From: Algoriphagus sp.
GTDB taxonomy: Bacteria > Bacteroidota > Bacteroidia > Cytophagales > Cyclobacteriaceae
Reading direction: 5' to 3'
DNA length: 64,000 bases
NCBI RefSeq assembly: GCF_029254265.1
Contig: NZ_JAQWXX010000047.1
Coordinates: 114,671 to 178,670, forward strand
Shown: positions 46,151 through 54,806 of the stretch, piece by piece
Position numbering within the stretch: position 1 is the stretch's first letter
Layout of the letters: every line of letters begins with the position of its first letter
Notes under the pieces: model-generated
Databases searched by the model: none
What the model was told of the DNA's origin: nothing
What the model saw: only the letters and a program-made list of their open reading frames with translations
Translations under genes and position numbers: made by a program

Positions 46151-47136
46151 TAGCTCAAATACCAGAAGTCTGGGTGTGAAGAATCCAGTGCATGTCTGAT
46201 CCGTTCAGTGAACTCATACCCATTCACCCCACGTTCCAGAAACTTGTCAATGTAGGACTGCTTGTTCGCCCCTGTAAACAGGTTGAAGAACCTCCACAGA
46301 TCGATAGACCCATTTGAACTCCTACTGAAATTTGCGTCTTGGTAGAAGGACTCCGCGATTCTAGAAACCTGAGTGTCGTTTATCATTAGTTCCGGGATCT
46401 CGCTTCTCAGATTTTTGGGGAGAAACTGGTACATCCTACAGCGTCCGATGATTTGAGCAAATTGTTTCTCCTCTAGTTCATAGGCTGTAAGTGAGGCCAT
46501 GTTTCTCACAAATCCCACTGGGTTAAAACCAGCGATCATCTCAATTGTCTGTTTGTAAAGATCCTCCACAGACCTAACCTTCAGATCGAGTTTCACACCG
46601 TCCGTTGAAACACACAGGTTCGTGCAGACCCTATTCTTGAACCCGATAAAGATCTTGAAGTGCTCAAGTCCACCTTTGCAGGCGTTCAAATTGTCTAGAT
46701 GAAAAGCTTTGACACCTCCCACCGTCAGCTCAAGGAGATTGCCAGAAATCTCATCTTGGATTTCAGGGATGGTGATCATAAACGCCATCCGTTCGAAGTA
46801 GATGGTTTTTTCATGATGCAGAAGATCCTGTGCTTTTTTGTGACGTGCTTCATAAACGCGACCTTTTACGGGGTGGGAAACCCTGATGTTTGCATCCGGA
46901 AACAGACCAAGACCAAAGCAATCCCGAGCTGCCTGAGATACAGTTTCCACGAATTCACAATGAGAAATCGCAGGTTCATTATCCTTTAGGAACACGGGAA
47001 TCACATGTGTATCCCGCATTTCACAAAAGTCCACAGCTTCAGTGTTAGCCTCAAGGAAACTGGATTTAGCCGAAACCTCCAAGCTAGTATTTGGTCTTGG
47101 TCGGACAGGCAGTCGATCAATGCGCAGTAGTTCCAT
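46150..47136 (-). CDS. DUF3871-family protein
   Basis: A 328-aa soluble protein of a conserved Bacteroidota mobile-element family: hallmark stretches include RVSHPVKGRVYEARHK, YFERMAFMITIPEI, LTVGGVKAFHLDNL and FKNRVCTNLCVSTDG. Its molecular role is not known; it is often next to a RecA-fold ATPase and a RadC-like gene, as here. I start it at the Met at 47136 because the longer frame from 47190 overlaps the ATPase gene by 74 bases. Probably cotranscribed with the ATPase. Confidence 0.85.
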   Translation of the reverse strand: MELLRIDRLPVRPRPNTSLEVSAKSSFLEANTEAVDFCEMRDTHVIPVFLKDNEPAISHCEFVETVSQAARDCFGLGLFPDANIRVSHPVKGRVYEARHKKAQDLLHHEKTIYFERMAFMITIPEIQDEISGNLLELTVGGVKAFHLDNLNACKGGLEHFKIFIGFKNRVCTNLCVSTDGVKLDLKVRSVEDLYKQTIEMIAGFNPVGFVRNMASLTAYELEEKQFAQIIGRCRMYQFLPKNLRSEIPELMINDTQVSRIAESFYQDANFSRSSNGSIDLWRFFNLFTGANKQSYIDKFLERGVNGYEFTERIRHALDSSHPDFWYLS

Positions 47137-48007
47137 TTTGTCTGAAGTTTGATTGTGTTCGAAGAGCATTTTTCTGAGAAATGAATTCATCTTTGTACAT
47201 CGCCTGCAATTCAGGATTCGCGTTGAAAAGCTTAATCAGTTCATCCATGTTTTTACAGGACTGAATCGCATCGATGAAAGAGATGCCTCTTTCAAACTCA
47301 TCCATGAGTGAGAACGCACCACGGTTCTGAGAGGCAGATTCTCCTTCCATGCACCATTTTAGAATTTTCTGACCAGTTTCTTGGCTGATCAGGAATTCAG
47401 GCTGATCCACAAACATACCCGTCCGATCTTTCGATGAAGTAGCTTGGTGCTTGATATTCACATCAAATACAATAGTGAAATCGTATTCCAGACCATCGCG
47501 CTGTACTCCCTTCAGACCTACCTTTTCAGGAACCATTTTGCCGTTTTTGTCTGTGAGAACGTAGTCCTGTTTGCTTCTCACAGTCGCGATGACATGGGAG
47601 GTAGAAGACAGGATTTTATTGATCAGGGCGTTATGCCGAGGTGTGATCTTGGCCCAGTTGGTGAAGCTGTTTCCAGGCAAGTTGGAGTGAATATCGAGAA
47701 GCGTTTCCCACTCGTGTGAGATGCTGTCGATGATTATTGCATCCATACCAGCTTTCTCACAAATTTGGATCGCCTCCACGTATTTCTCAGGAGTCTGCGG
47801 TGATCCAACCGAAATCACATTGTACTGACCAAGGCTGGCGTACAAGTCTGCACTCTGGTTTTCGGTGTCGATTACAGCAATTTTTGACCAGTTGCCAGTA
47901 AGACCGAAAGCTAGCAAGAGGGAGGAGTAAGTTTTTCCTGATCCGCTTGGACCCTGCAACGCAATTCGGATGCGTGCTTGGGAACGTTTTGATTGACGTA
48001 AATCCAT
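47117..48007 (-). CDS. RecA-fold ATP-binding protein (phage/plasmid AAA type)
   Basis: A 296-aa ATPase with Walker A GPSGSGKT (19-26), Walker B-like DAIIIDSISHEW near 90 and a sensor region HVIATVRSKQDYV. It resembles the phage nucleotide-binding/AAA_24 and Sak4-like ATPases that act in DNA recombination or replication. The last 50 residues are less conserved and contain a repeated NPELQ/MDEL pattern. Its stop lies inside the start of the DUF3871 gene, so they are coupled. A mobile-element replication/recombination role is inferred. Confidence 0.82.
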   Translation of the reverse strand: MDLRQSKRSQARIRIALQGPSGSGKTYSSLLLAFGLTGNWSKIAVIDTENQSADLYASLGQYNVISVGSPQTPEKYVEAIQICEKAGMDAIIIDSISHEWETLLDIHSNLPGNSFTNWAKITPRHNALINKILSSTSHVIATVRSKQDYVLTDKNGKMVPEKVGLKGVQRDGLEYDFTIVFDVNIKHQATSSKDRTGMFVDQPEFLISQETGQKILKWCMEGESASQNRGAFSLMDEFERGISFIDAIQSCKNMDELIKLFNANPELQAMYKDEFISQKNALRTQSNFRQNGTTAH

Positions 48008-48214
48008 GTGTTAATAGTTTAAGTTTACACTGGATTTTTCGGGGGGTAGGAAACTGGGTATGGAAACTCGGGAAGAGAGACCCGGGGGGTAGATCCCCGA
48101 CTTTTCATTGGCGGGGACTGTTTTCTGGGGTACCTTCCTCGCTTTTGTTTACGTCAAAATTCTGGGTAAGAGACCTGGGGGTTTTGATTGGAAAGATTCT
48201 CGGAATTGATAGGG
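48008..48214. other. 207-bp G-rich non-coding region with related repeats
   Basis: On the plus strand this stretch has several short G-tracts, two copies of CGGGGGGTAG (at about 48040-48049 and 48083-48092), and the related strings GGGAAGAGAGACCCGGGG (48070-48087) and GGGTAAGAGACCTGGGGG (48164-48181). A third relative (GTGTAAGAGACCCTG) lies beyond the BRO-N gene at 48611-48625. It may be an operator or an origin-like region; see the findings. Confidence 0.5.
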
Positions 48215-48592
48215 TCAAGTTCTGAGGTGGTACTGATCAATGGATCTCATCGCCAATAAGAACGTCTTGTGGGGAATAATCTTTCCCATCTGAATATTCC
48301 TCTCAAAAGGGATCACCTCGTCGAATACCCACGATTCGAATTTCACCGCAGCTGGCAGTTTGGACTTCATCACCAGACGCCAAACATCACGTTCTGGGAT
48401 TATACTCATTTCCTGAATTCCACTAGAAGTAGGGAGGCGGTGTTTTACAGCCCCCTTGCAATGCTGTTTAACAGCGTCTCTTTCTCTTTTGTACCCCAAC
48501 AATTCAGCAACATCCTTGGCGACAAACCAAGGCTGATTGTGTTCGTCTAAAAAGATACAGGCGTGGATCTTGGGAGGGGTTATTTTCCTCAA
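48215..48592 (-). CDS. BRO-N domain protein
   Basis: A 125-aa protein with the N-terminal BRO/antirepressor domain: DEHNQPWFVAKDVAELLGYKR near 16-36 and SIIPERDVWRLVMKSKLPAAVKFESWVFDEVIP near 63-95. BRO proteins bind DNA in phages and mobile elements and often act as antirepressors. The protein ends soon after the domain, so it has no second (KilA-C or Ant) domain. No repressor partner is evident. Related G-rich repeats occur on both sides of the gene. Confidence 0.85.
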   Translation of the reverse strand: MRKITPPKIHACIFLDEHNQPWFVAKDVAELLGYKRERDAVKQHCKGAVKHRLPTSSGIQEMSIIPERDVWRLVMKSKLPAAVKFESWVFDEVIPFERNIQMGKIIPHKTFLLAMRSIDQYHLRT

Positions 48593-48719
48593 ACCGTACC
48601 AGTAGCCGAGGTGTAAGAGACCCTGATGTGGGAAAGGAGGACCTGCTGGTATTCCTCTACCCTGGACTTCGACGATCGGTTTTTGCTATTTACTTATAGG
48701 GGGCTTTAAAGGTTATAAG

Positions 48720-49475
48720 TCAGGAGGCAATTTGATTTTGATCGGGAAGGAGAGAGGCCACTTTCGCTTGCTTTCTCACAGTTTTTGTCTTGGGGAAAAG
48801 TTGTCTTTCGATGAAACCTTTTGAGCCTGTATATTTTCGGCTGATCCTCTCCATCACTCTTGTGACAAATTTGATGAGGTAAGCTTTAGGGTCCGTTCCC
48901 TTCTGGGTCATGATAAAAGGGTTGATCGTGTTATGGCCACGGTGTAGGCATTTGACTGCATTCATCTCTTTTAGGGTTTTGAGCGCTTTTTCAATCGCGA
49001 CCAATGACGGAACCTTGTCGTTAACTATGAGAGAAAATTCTTGAAATTGAGTAATCTCTCTTTCAGTCCAAATGAAGTCAAGGCTACCTTCCTCCTGCAT
49101 CACGAGGAGGTATAAAAGCAGGTTTTTGGTGACACCCTCAGTCTGGGTAAGGAAAAGCAGAGATTCTGGTTTCAGTTGAACCGCTCTTTTCGTCATCTTG
49201 ATCGTCCGATAGTCATCTCCGGTCGTAAATATCCTTTCTTTTTTCTTCTTACCCCCTTCGGTTCCCTTACCCAGAAAGGTGACGCTCCCCGAATCCGGTA
49301 GTTCCACGACTGTCATATTCTCTGGGCTCTTTCGGTGGTTTTTGAGGAACTCTTGATACATTCGCAATCTGTTTTCAGAAGTCTCAAAACCCTTGAAGTT
49401 ACTGGCGGAAGAAGGAAATAACGAGACAATCTCTTGGGTAGTTTCCTTTTTTTGCTCTGATTTCAGCTTAATCAT
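48720..49475 (-). CDS. Winged-helix protein resembling plasmid replication initiator RepL
   Basis: A 251-aa basic protein. The middle (residues about 120-205) looks like a RepL-type winged helix: a helix after TKNLLLYLLVM, then LVAIEKALKTLKEMNAV as the recognition part, and RGHNTINPFIM as the wing followed by the NP pattern. The N-terminal 90 residues are low-complexity with a GGKKKKERI cluster. The assignment rests on pattern, not a search. It diverges from a second protein with the same layout at 49578, with 102 bp between. Possible role: replication or copy control of the excised element. Confidence 0.55.
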   Translation of the reverse strand: MIKLKSEQKKETTQEIVSLFPSSASNFKGFETSENRLRMYQEFLKNHRKSPENMTVVELPDSGSVTFLGKGTEGGKKKKERIFTTGDDYRTIKMTKRAVQLKPESLLFLTQTEGVTKNLLLYLLVMQEEGSLDFIWTEREITQFQEFSLIVNDKVPSLVAIEKALKTLKEMNAVKCLHRGHNTINPFIMTQKGTDPKAYLIKFVTRVMERISRKYTGSKGFIERQLFPKTKTVRKQAKVASLLPDQNQIAS

Positions 49476-49577
49476 CGTTTCGTATTCTTGTTTCGGTGGT
49501 TTAAATGATGTTTTTCGCTTTTTGTGACAAACGGCTAAAAAGAGAAACCATAATCACGATACCCTTACTAGTGTAAA

Positions 49578-50081
49578 ATGAGCCAGTATTCGCACCTCAA
49601 ACGATTCATCACAGATGTAAAATTCGGTGGAAAAAAGGAGATTTCCATCCCATACGTCACAAGTTGTCACACTGTGTATTTTAATGCGCAGCATCTTTTC
49701 TTGCAGCTGAAACCTATGGAGAGATGTTATTTTGACTTCCTGGTGGAATCCTCACAGAAGGATGGATTCGTTTTGCTCGACAAGGTTTTAAAAGATCAGT
49801 TTCTGGAACACTTAGTCAAAGTTGGAGGGGGGAAGATAAAGCTTCCATCCCCAAAAGGGCTACACAACACTACCGTCAAGCTGGTAGATCTTGGTCTGTT
49901 GATCAGAACTACCAAGAAGGCCGAATATTACATCAACCCGAAGTATGTGTGTGTTACTGCTCCCTCAAAGCGGATGGAATTGATCGAGAAAATGTTTCGA
50001 CTTGCAGAGCAAGGTCTAATCATACCATCCCCTCTGCTGGACAAGCCAATCGAGGAATATTTTGGTGATCCAGAAAAGTGA
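49578..50081 (+). CDS. Second RepL-like winged-helix protein
   Basis: A 167-aa protein whose core (about residues 45-115) follows the same order as its divergent neighbour: LKPMERCYFDFLVESSQKDG, then a helix pair, TTVKLVDLGLLIRTTKKAEYYINPKYV. The ending (YINP) and the helix-turn-helix-like TVKLVDLGLLI resemble RepL and related plasmid replication proteins. It is the only plus-strand protein gene of the element, and ends 10 bp before the convergent hsdR stop. A role in replication or regulation is inferred. Confidence 0.6.
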   Translation: MSQYSHLKRFITDVKFGGKKEISIPYVTSCHTVYFNAQHLFLQLKPMERCYFDFLVESSQKDGFVLLDKVLKDQFLEHLVKVGGGKIKLPSPKGLHNTTVKLVDLGLLIRTTKKAEYYINPKYVCVTAPSKRMELIEKMFRLAEQGLIIPSPLLDKPIEEYFGDPEK

Positions 50082-50090
50082 TTTGGTCTC

Positions 50091-52964
50091 TTAAGCCGCA
50101 GCTGAAACCCCGTTGATAAAAGTCTCCACGAAGTCCATGATTTTGGTTTTTACACGCTCGGCAATGGTCTTTCGTTCGCGAAGTGATGGTCGCTTGGTCA
50201 TCATTCCGATGATGTCATCTCGAAGAGGTTCCTTCTCTGTGTAAATGAAATCACCGATCACTTGCTCCAACTTTTCAGCGTCTAGAGATTCCTCTTCACT
50301 CAGATTTTTGATTGCCTCCACACGCTCTCTTGTCCAGAAGTTTAGGAACTCCTCCGGGATGTCTTCTGAATCTTCGATCACTGGTAGCGTCTGGTTGATG
50401 AACTTCTCGATCAGCTCTCGCTTACTCCGAAGCTGGGACTCCCCAACGATTAATTCGACGATCGCTTTCTTCTGTTTTTCTTGTTCTGCAGGAGCTGCGT
50501 CTTTCAACTTGGCTAGTAATTTCAAGATGTAACTCACATTGATCTCGTCCCGGTGGATCAACTCGAGCTCAAAGTCCACATCATTCAGGATAGAAACTTT
50601 CTCTTTACCCGGCCCTTTGTTGCTATCGTAGATGTCTAAGTACTTGGACTTGTAGTCTTCGAAGTCCTGCTCTGACATCACCAGATCATCGAACTCAAAC
50701 TCCGTGAACGTGGAGAGCACATTCTTCAGACGCATGATTTCTCGGAAAGCTTTTATGAACTCGAGTTTTTCTACTTCGCTCGGTAGGTCATTTACACTGT
50801 CCACTGTAGGCACGACTTCTAGCAACTTTGCCACCGCTTCTTGAAATTTACCCACATAGTCCTCGTAAGGCTGCATGATGATTTCATCCTTTGCGTTGAT
50901 ATTAGAGAAAAGTGTGATTGCATCATCCGTAGCAGATTTCAGATTTCTGAAGCTGACGATATTTCCCTGCGACTTCAGTTCGTTGAGGATTCGATTCGTG
51001 CGGGAGTACGCCTGGATCAGTCCGTGATACTTCAAGTTCTTGTCTACATAAAGCGTATTCAGCCACTTGCTGTCAAAGCCTGTGAGAAACATGTTCACCA
51101 CAAGCAGGATGTCTATCTGCTTTTTCTTTACTCGGTCTGCGAGATCGTTGTAGTACTGGTAAAAAAGTTTACTGTCTTTGGTGTTGTAGTTTGTGGCAAA
51201 TGTGGTGTTGTAGTCAGCCATGAACTGATCTAGGTATTCACGTGGATGCTTCTTCTCTAACTTGCTGTAGTCGTCTCTTTTCAGGTCTGCAGCTAATCCA
51301 AACTCACCTTCTTCCCAGTCTTCTTCAAATTCCTCTCCGTTGTCTATCAGGTCCACATTTGCACCATAGGAGAAGATCGTCGCAATCTTCAGGTTATGCT
51401 CACCAGCTTCCTTTTTCTGTTGGAAAAGTTGATAGTATTCAATCAGTGTGGGTACGCTTGATACACAGAAAATAGCTGTGAGAGATCTGTTGTGTGTTTT
51501 CCTACCGTGGTTAGTGATGATGTAATCCGCCACATTATTCAGTCGCTGTGGGGCATTCATGACTTCTTCCTCGTCTATTGCCTCCACATTGATGTCCAGA
51601 ATGTTCTCCCGCTTTTTGAAGGTGCTGATGTATTCCACTGAGAACTTGAGCACATTTTCATCCCGGATGGCATCGGTGATCACATACTTGTGAAGGCAGT
51701 CACCAAAAAGCATGGTGGTGGTCCGCTTGCCGTAAGCATTCTTTCCAGCGTTCTCCTCGAAGATCGGAGTGCCGGTAAAACCAAACATCTGAGAACCTTC
51801 GAAAAACTTTTTGATGTCTTCGTGAGTCTTGCCAAACTGACTTCTGTGACACTCGTCAAAAATGAAGACAATTCGTTTGTCTTTCAGATCTTCCAGTTGG
51901 TTCAAGTGCCTCGTCGTGGTGATGGCTGTATTTAGCTTTTGGATGGTAGTGACGATCAACTTATTGTCACCTGCCAGCTGCTTTACCAAGGTGTTGGTGT
52001 TATTGGTGCCGTCAATACTTCCTTTTGCGAAAGCGTTAAACTCTTTGGTCGTTTGATAATCCAGATCTTTTCGATCTACCACAAAAACGACTTTGTGTAC
52101 CTGTGGCAAATTTGTGAGAATCTGTGCAGCCTTGAAAGAGGTGAGCGTTTTGCCAGAACCTGTAGTGTGCCAGATGTAGCCAAATTTCGGAGTAGTCTTC
52201 ACTCGATCGATGATTGCCTCCACCGCATAAAACTGGTAAGGTCTCAGTACCATCAAGGTTTTCTGAGTTTCATTCAGCACCACATATTTGGTAATTATCT
52301 TCGAGATATGGCACGGCTCTAGGAAAATATCAGCAAACTCAGATAGCTGGGTGATCAGCTTGTTCTTGATGTCAGACCAGTAAAATGTCTGCTTGAAAGA
52401 TCTGTCCTTCAGCGGTGCATTTGCATAGTACTTCGTATTCACCCCATTGGAGATGACGAAGACTTGGATGAACTGGAAAAGACCTTGTCCTGCTCCGTAG
52501 GAATGTATGCTGTATCGATCAGTCTGTCTGAAAGCCTCTTTCAACTCTAGTCCTCTTCGCTTCAGTTCGATCTGAACCAAAGGAAGACCGTTGATCAGGA
52601 TCGTTACATCGTATCGGTTCTTGTATTTCCCCTCCATGCTCACCTGTTGGGTGACCTGAAAGCGATTCTGACACCAGTGGATTTGGTTGATCAGTTCGAT
52701 GGTGCGGTGTTCTCCATTATCATCTAAGTAGGGGACACGATCTCTGAGAATCTTGGCGCGCTCGAAGATGTTTCCCTTGTTGATGAAATTCAGGATCTGC
52801 TTGAAATCTCCATCGCTGAGTTTCACTTTATTCTGTTTCTCCAGTTGGGATTTGAGGTTCAGAAGCAGGTCAACTTCACCTTTGATGATGACTTGTTTGT
52901 AGCCGAGCTTAGTCAGCTGAATCAAAAGGTTGTTTTCTAAAGCTTGTTCTGGTTGTATGGTCAT
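50091..52964 (-). CDS. hsdR: Type I restriction enzyme, R subunit
   Basis: The motor and nuclease of a type I restriction system. The N-terminal PD-(D/E)XK nuclease shows D119 and the E133-L-K135 motif in QIELKRRG. Helicase motifs follow: GSGKT (269-273), DECHRSQ (370-376), FGFTGTPIF and LIQAYSRTNR. The C-terminal 250 residues bind HsdM/S. 957 aa, full length. It is separated from hsdS/hsdM by about 4.5 kb of other defence-like genes, so it likely uses its own promoter. Confidence 0.95.
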   Translation of the reverse strand: MTIQPEQALENNLLIQLTKLGYKQVIIKGEVDLLLNLKSQLEKQNKVKLSDGDFKQILNFINKGNIFERAKILRDRVPYLDDNGEHRTIELINQIHWCQNRFQVTQQVSMEGKYKNRYDVTILINGLPLVQIELKRRGLELKEAFRQTDRYSIHSYGAGQGLFQFIQVFVISNGVNTKYYANAPLKDRSFKQTFYWSDIKNKLITQLSEFADIFLEPCHISKIITKYVVLNETQKTLMVLRPYQFYAVEAIIDRVKTTPKFGYIWHTTGSGKTLTSFKAAQILTNLPQVHKVVFVVDRKDLDYQTTKEFNAFAKGSIDGTNNTNTLVKQLAGDNKLIVTTIQKLNTAITTTRHLNQLEDLKDKRIVFIFDECHRSQFGKTHEDIKKFFEGSQMFGFTGTPIFEENAGKNAYGKRTTTMLFGDCLHKYVITDAIRDENVLKFSVEYISTFKKRENILDINVEAIDEEEVMNAPQRLNNVADYIITNHGRKTHNRSLTAIFCVSSVPTLIEYYQLFQQKKEAGEHNLKIATIFSYGANVDLIDNGEEFEEDWEEGEFGLAADLKRDDYSKLEKKHPREYLDQFMADYNTTFATNYNTKDSKLFYQYYNDLADRVKKKQIDILLVVNMFLTGFDSKWLNTLYVDKNLKYHGLIQAYSRTNRILNELKSQGNIVSFRNLKSATDDAITLFSNINAKDEIIMQPYEDYVGKFQEAVAKLLEVVPTVDSVNDLPSEVEKLEFIKAFREIMRLKNVLSTFTEFEFDDLVMSEQDFEDYKSKYLDIYDSNKGPGKEKVSILNDVDFELELIHRDEINVSYILKLLAKLKDAAPAEQEKQKKAIVELIVGESQLRSKRELIEKFINQTLPVIEDSEDIPEEFLNFWTRERVEAIKNLSEEESLDAEKLEQVIGDFIYTEKEPLRDDIIGMMTKRPSLRERKTIAERVKTKIMDFVETFINGVSAAA

Positions 52965-53076
52965 CTACTGGTAAAAAAGTCACCCGAGAGTAGATCTTAA
53001 AGTATGCTACTTAGGTTCTGTTGATACTAAGATGTGGATTTAGTTGATTAGAAGCAAGTACTCGGTTTGAAGTGGT

Positions 53077-53101
53077 CAAAAATACATAGGGTTTAAACCC
53101 T
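53077..53101 (-). promoter_or_regulatory. Candidate hsdR promoter with palindrome
   Basis: On the minus strand, TATTTTTG (53084-53077) is a TAxxTTTG -7 box. The perfect 14-bp palindrome AGGGTTTAAACCCT (53088-53101) sits in what would be the spacer. No TTTG is found at -33. The same palindrome could be a loop-poor terminator of the abi gene. Observed symmetry is certain; role is not. Confidence 0.4.
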
Positions 53102-53131
53102 GTAGGTGTAAACGCATTATGTTTATGTGTT

Positions 53132-54037
53132 TTAGCTTTTCCAAAGAGCCTCTTTTTGCCATTTTGGTTTCATCCCAAGTGCATCGGGATCAACATTTGG
53201 GTATTTCTCAAAAAGATGTTCGAGCTTTTCAGTAAGACGATTTCCAGGTGTAACCACATTCAAAAGGTATTTCATAAGACATAAATGCACATAAAGTTTT
53301 TGAAACTCATGTTGTTTGGGAACTTCTTTGACCCAAGCAAAAGGGGGTTTTGGTAATAACTTCACTGTTCCAGGAAGATTTCTGTTCCATAGCCTAGCGT
53401 GATGCGCACAATAATTGCGAATTTGAGCAATTGATTGAAGCCAGCTTGGAAGATATGTGTGATTAACTGCTCCATATTCTTTTGCAATAATGTCCTTTGC
53501 CTCAATAGTGTTCCTAAGGTTTCCGTACAACTTGGAAAGTGTGCCAAAGCTAGTATGCTCCAAGGTTTTCCATGCTGGAGGGAATCGACCATCATCTTTG
53601 TGTTTCCTGAAGTGTTCCTTAATTGGGCTGTCTTTTGTTCTTGTAATTTCTTCTTCAAGGCTAGAGAGCGTTTTTACTAATGCTAGATTGTCTGTGAAGA
53701 GCGTAAAGTCTTGAAACCACCAAGGATCGAACTCATGGGAAAGGTGGTAGATCAACTTCGTTCGAAGACTTATTTCAAGTTTTTCGATGGTATCGAAGAT
53801 TAAAAGTCTCAATTCTCTATCGAAGCAATACAGAGCTATCACATCTGAAAATTTACTTTCGGGTTTGAAGGTGTGGTTTTTCTTTTCCGATTGCATGCAA
53901 TGCCAGTATTCTCCCAGTCGGTAATAACTAATATGCGATAGATAGTGTGTAGCATCTTTTTCAGACTCAATGTTGAGTCCTCGGTGCTTCAACAGCGCAA
54001 TTTGCTGTTCGATCGTGGTGGGCTTCTTTTCAAACAT
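53132..54037 (-). CDS. Abi_2-like abortive-infection protein with HEPN motif
   Basis: A 301-aa protein of the Abi_2 (AbiD/AbiF-like) family of phage-defence proteins. Recognised stretches: the N-terminal TTIEQQIALLKHRGL, ISYYRLGEYWHCM near 44 and IRNYCAHHARLWNRN near 205, the latter holding the RX4-6H motif of HEPN ribonucleases. It should act as an RNase when triggered by phage. I start at the Met at 54037; the longer frame runs through a hairpin and a predicted transcription start. It lies between hsdR and an unknown gene. Confidence 0.85.
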   Translation of the reverse strand: MFEKKPTTIEQQIALLKHRGLNIESEKDATHYLSHISYYRLGEYWHCMQSEKKNHTFKPESKFSDVIALYCFDRELRLLIFDTIEKLEISLRTKLIYHLSHEFDPWWFQDFTLFTDNLALVKTLSSLEEEITRTKDSPIKEHFRKHKDDGRFPPAWKTLEHTSFGTLSKLYGNLRNTIEAKDIIAKEYGAVNHTYLPSWLQSIAQIRNYCAHHARLWNRNLPGTVKLLPKPPFAWVKEVPKQHEFQKLYVHLCLMKYLLNVVTPGNRLTEKLEHLFEKYPNVDPDALGMKPKWQKEALWKS

Positions 54038-54077
54038 TGAACTAAAAATACGACCAAAAAGCCCAAAAAAGCAAAAG

Positions 54078-54118
54078 ACACGCCCTGGGACGCTGTTCAA
54101 GTGGGTAGCGTGGCGTGT
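54078..54118 (-). promoter_or_regulatory. Hairpin in the abi leader
   Basis: ACACGCC (54078-54084) pairs with GGCGTGT (54112-54118), and inside it ACGCT (54090-54094) pairs with AGCGT (54107-54111). The predicted transcription start near 54122 puts the hairpin at the very 5' end of the abi mRNA. No T-run follows, so it is not a standard terminator. Confidence 0.6.
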
Positions 54119-54128
54119 ACTGTTGATG

Positions 54129-54160
54129 CAAATATAAGGTAATTATTTGAGTTGGCGAAA
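54129..54160 (-). promoter_or_regulatory. Candidate abi promoter
   Basis: On the minus strand TATATTTG (54136-54129) matches TAxxTTTG, and TTTC (54160-54157) lies 20 bases upstream at the -33 place. The predicted start is near 54122, 85 bases before the abi ATG. Confidence 0.5.
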
Positions 54161-54163
54161 AAC

Positions 54164-54183
54164 TTGTCAACATTTTGTCAACA
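54164..54183. repeat. Tandem 9-bp boxes upstream of the abi promoter
   Basis: TTGTCAACA at 54164-54172 and again at 54175-54183, with an 11-bp period (one DNA turn). They lie immediately upstream of the -33 region. Probable binding site of a regulator. Confidence 0.55.
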
Positions 54184-54184
54184 C

Positions 54185-54712
54185 CTAGTCCCTATTATAA
54201 AGCCACAGCTCATACGCTGCAATAGAGTCAAAACCCTCTTCTGAAGCCCTACTTTTTGCTAGGCTAATTACCTTCAGGTATTCTGATTCGTCCGTCCAAC
54301 TAGTCCATGGAAGCGGAGATTTGATTCCCATTTTTAGCTGAATCAACCTGTCAACTGGAAAATGGGGCGGAGTAGAGGCTGTTCCAAGACTCCATCTGTA
54401 TTTGAGAAAAAGGTTGAGTATCTTCTGTGCACGACCAAAGTTGAGGTGATCATCTTCAAGAATTTCACGATGTCCTTCACTGTGAGTAATGAGTTGTTGG
54501 ATATTCTCGAGATGCCTTTTCTCAGTTGGAGTGTCATTTTGGTACTCTCGGACTATCAGATCGCAGGTGAACCTAAATAGATTAAGTTTAAATCTCTCTT
54601 TCTCCTTCTCAGTCTTGCCGTTTTTATAAATAGCTGTACCCCTGCTTAGGGCCGCCCTCATGGTTGAGTTCCAAAGCTGCTGGTCAAGAAACCTTTTTTG
54701 GTTTATATTCAT
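54185..54712 (-). CDS. Unknown protein in the defence island
   Basis: A 175-aa soluble, mostly helical protein that I cannot name. It contains FGRAQKILNLFLKYRW and then PPHFPVDRLIQLK near 95-130, a pattern I recall from unnamed Bacteria proteins in mobile elements, and ends in ELWLYNRD. No catalytic motif or membrane segment is obvious. It lies 147 bp upstream of the abi start on the same strand, with the tandem boxes between. Confidence 0.65.
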   Translation of the reverse strand: MNINQKRFLDQQLWNSTMRAALSRGTAIYKNGKTEKEKERFKLNLFRFTCDLIVREYQNDTPTEKRHLENIQQLITHSEGHREILEDDHLNFGRAQKILNLFLKYRWSLGTASTPPHFPVDRLIQLKMGIKSPLPWTSWTDESEYLKVISLAKSRASEEGFDSIAAYELWLYNRD

Positions 54713-54806
54713 TTGATTTACTTCAAAAGCCGGGACAAAATTTTCAAACTTTCTTTTGGCTGACTGGAGGCCTTAGGGTCGGTTCTCGGGATGCCTTTGG
54801 CTGGCT

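Noticed and set aside
51939..52322. 127-codon plus-strand frame inside hsdR
   Set aside because: Antisense shadow of the helicase domain; no family resemblance.
53362..53658. 98-codon minus-strand frame inside the abi gene
   Set aside because: Shifted frame within the abi gene, with no independent signal.
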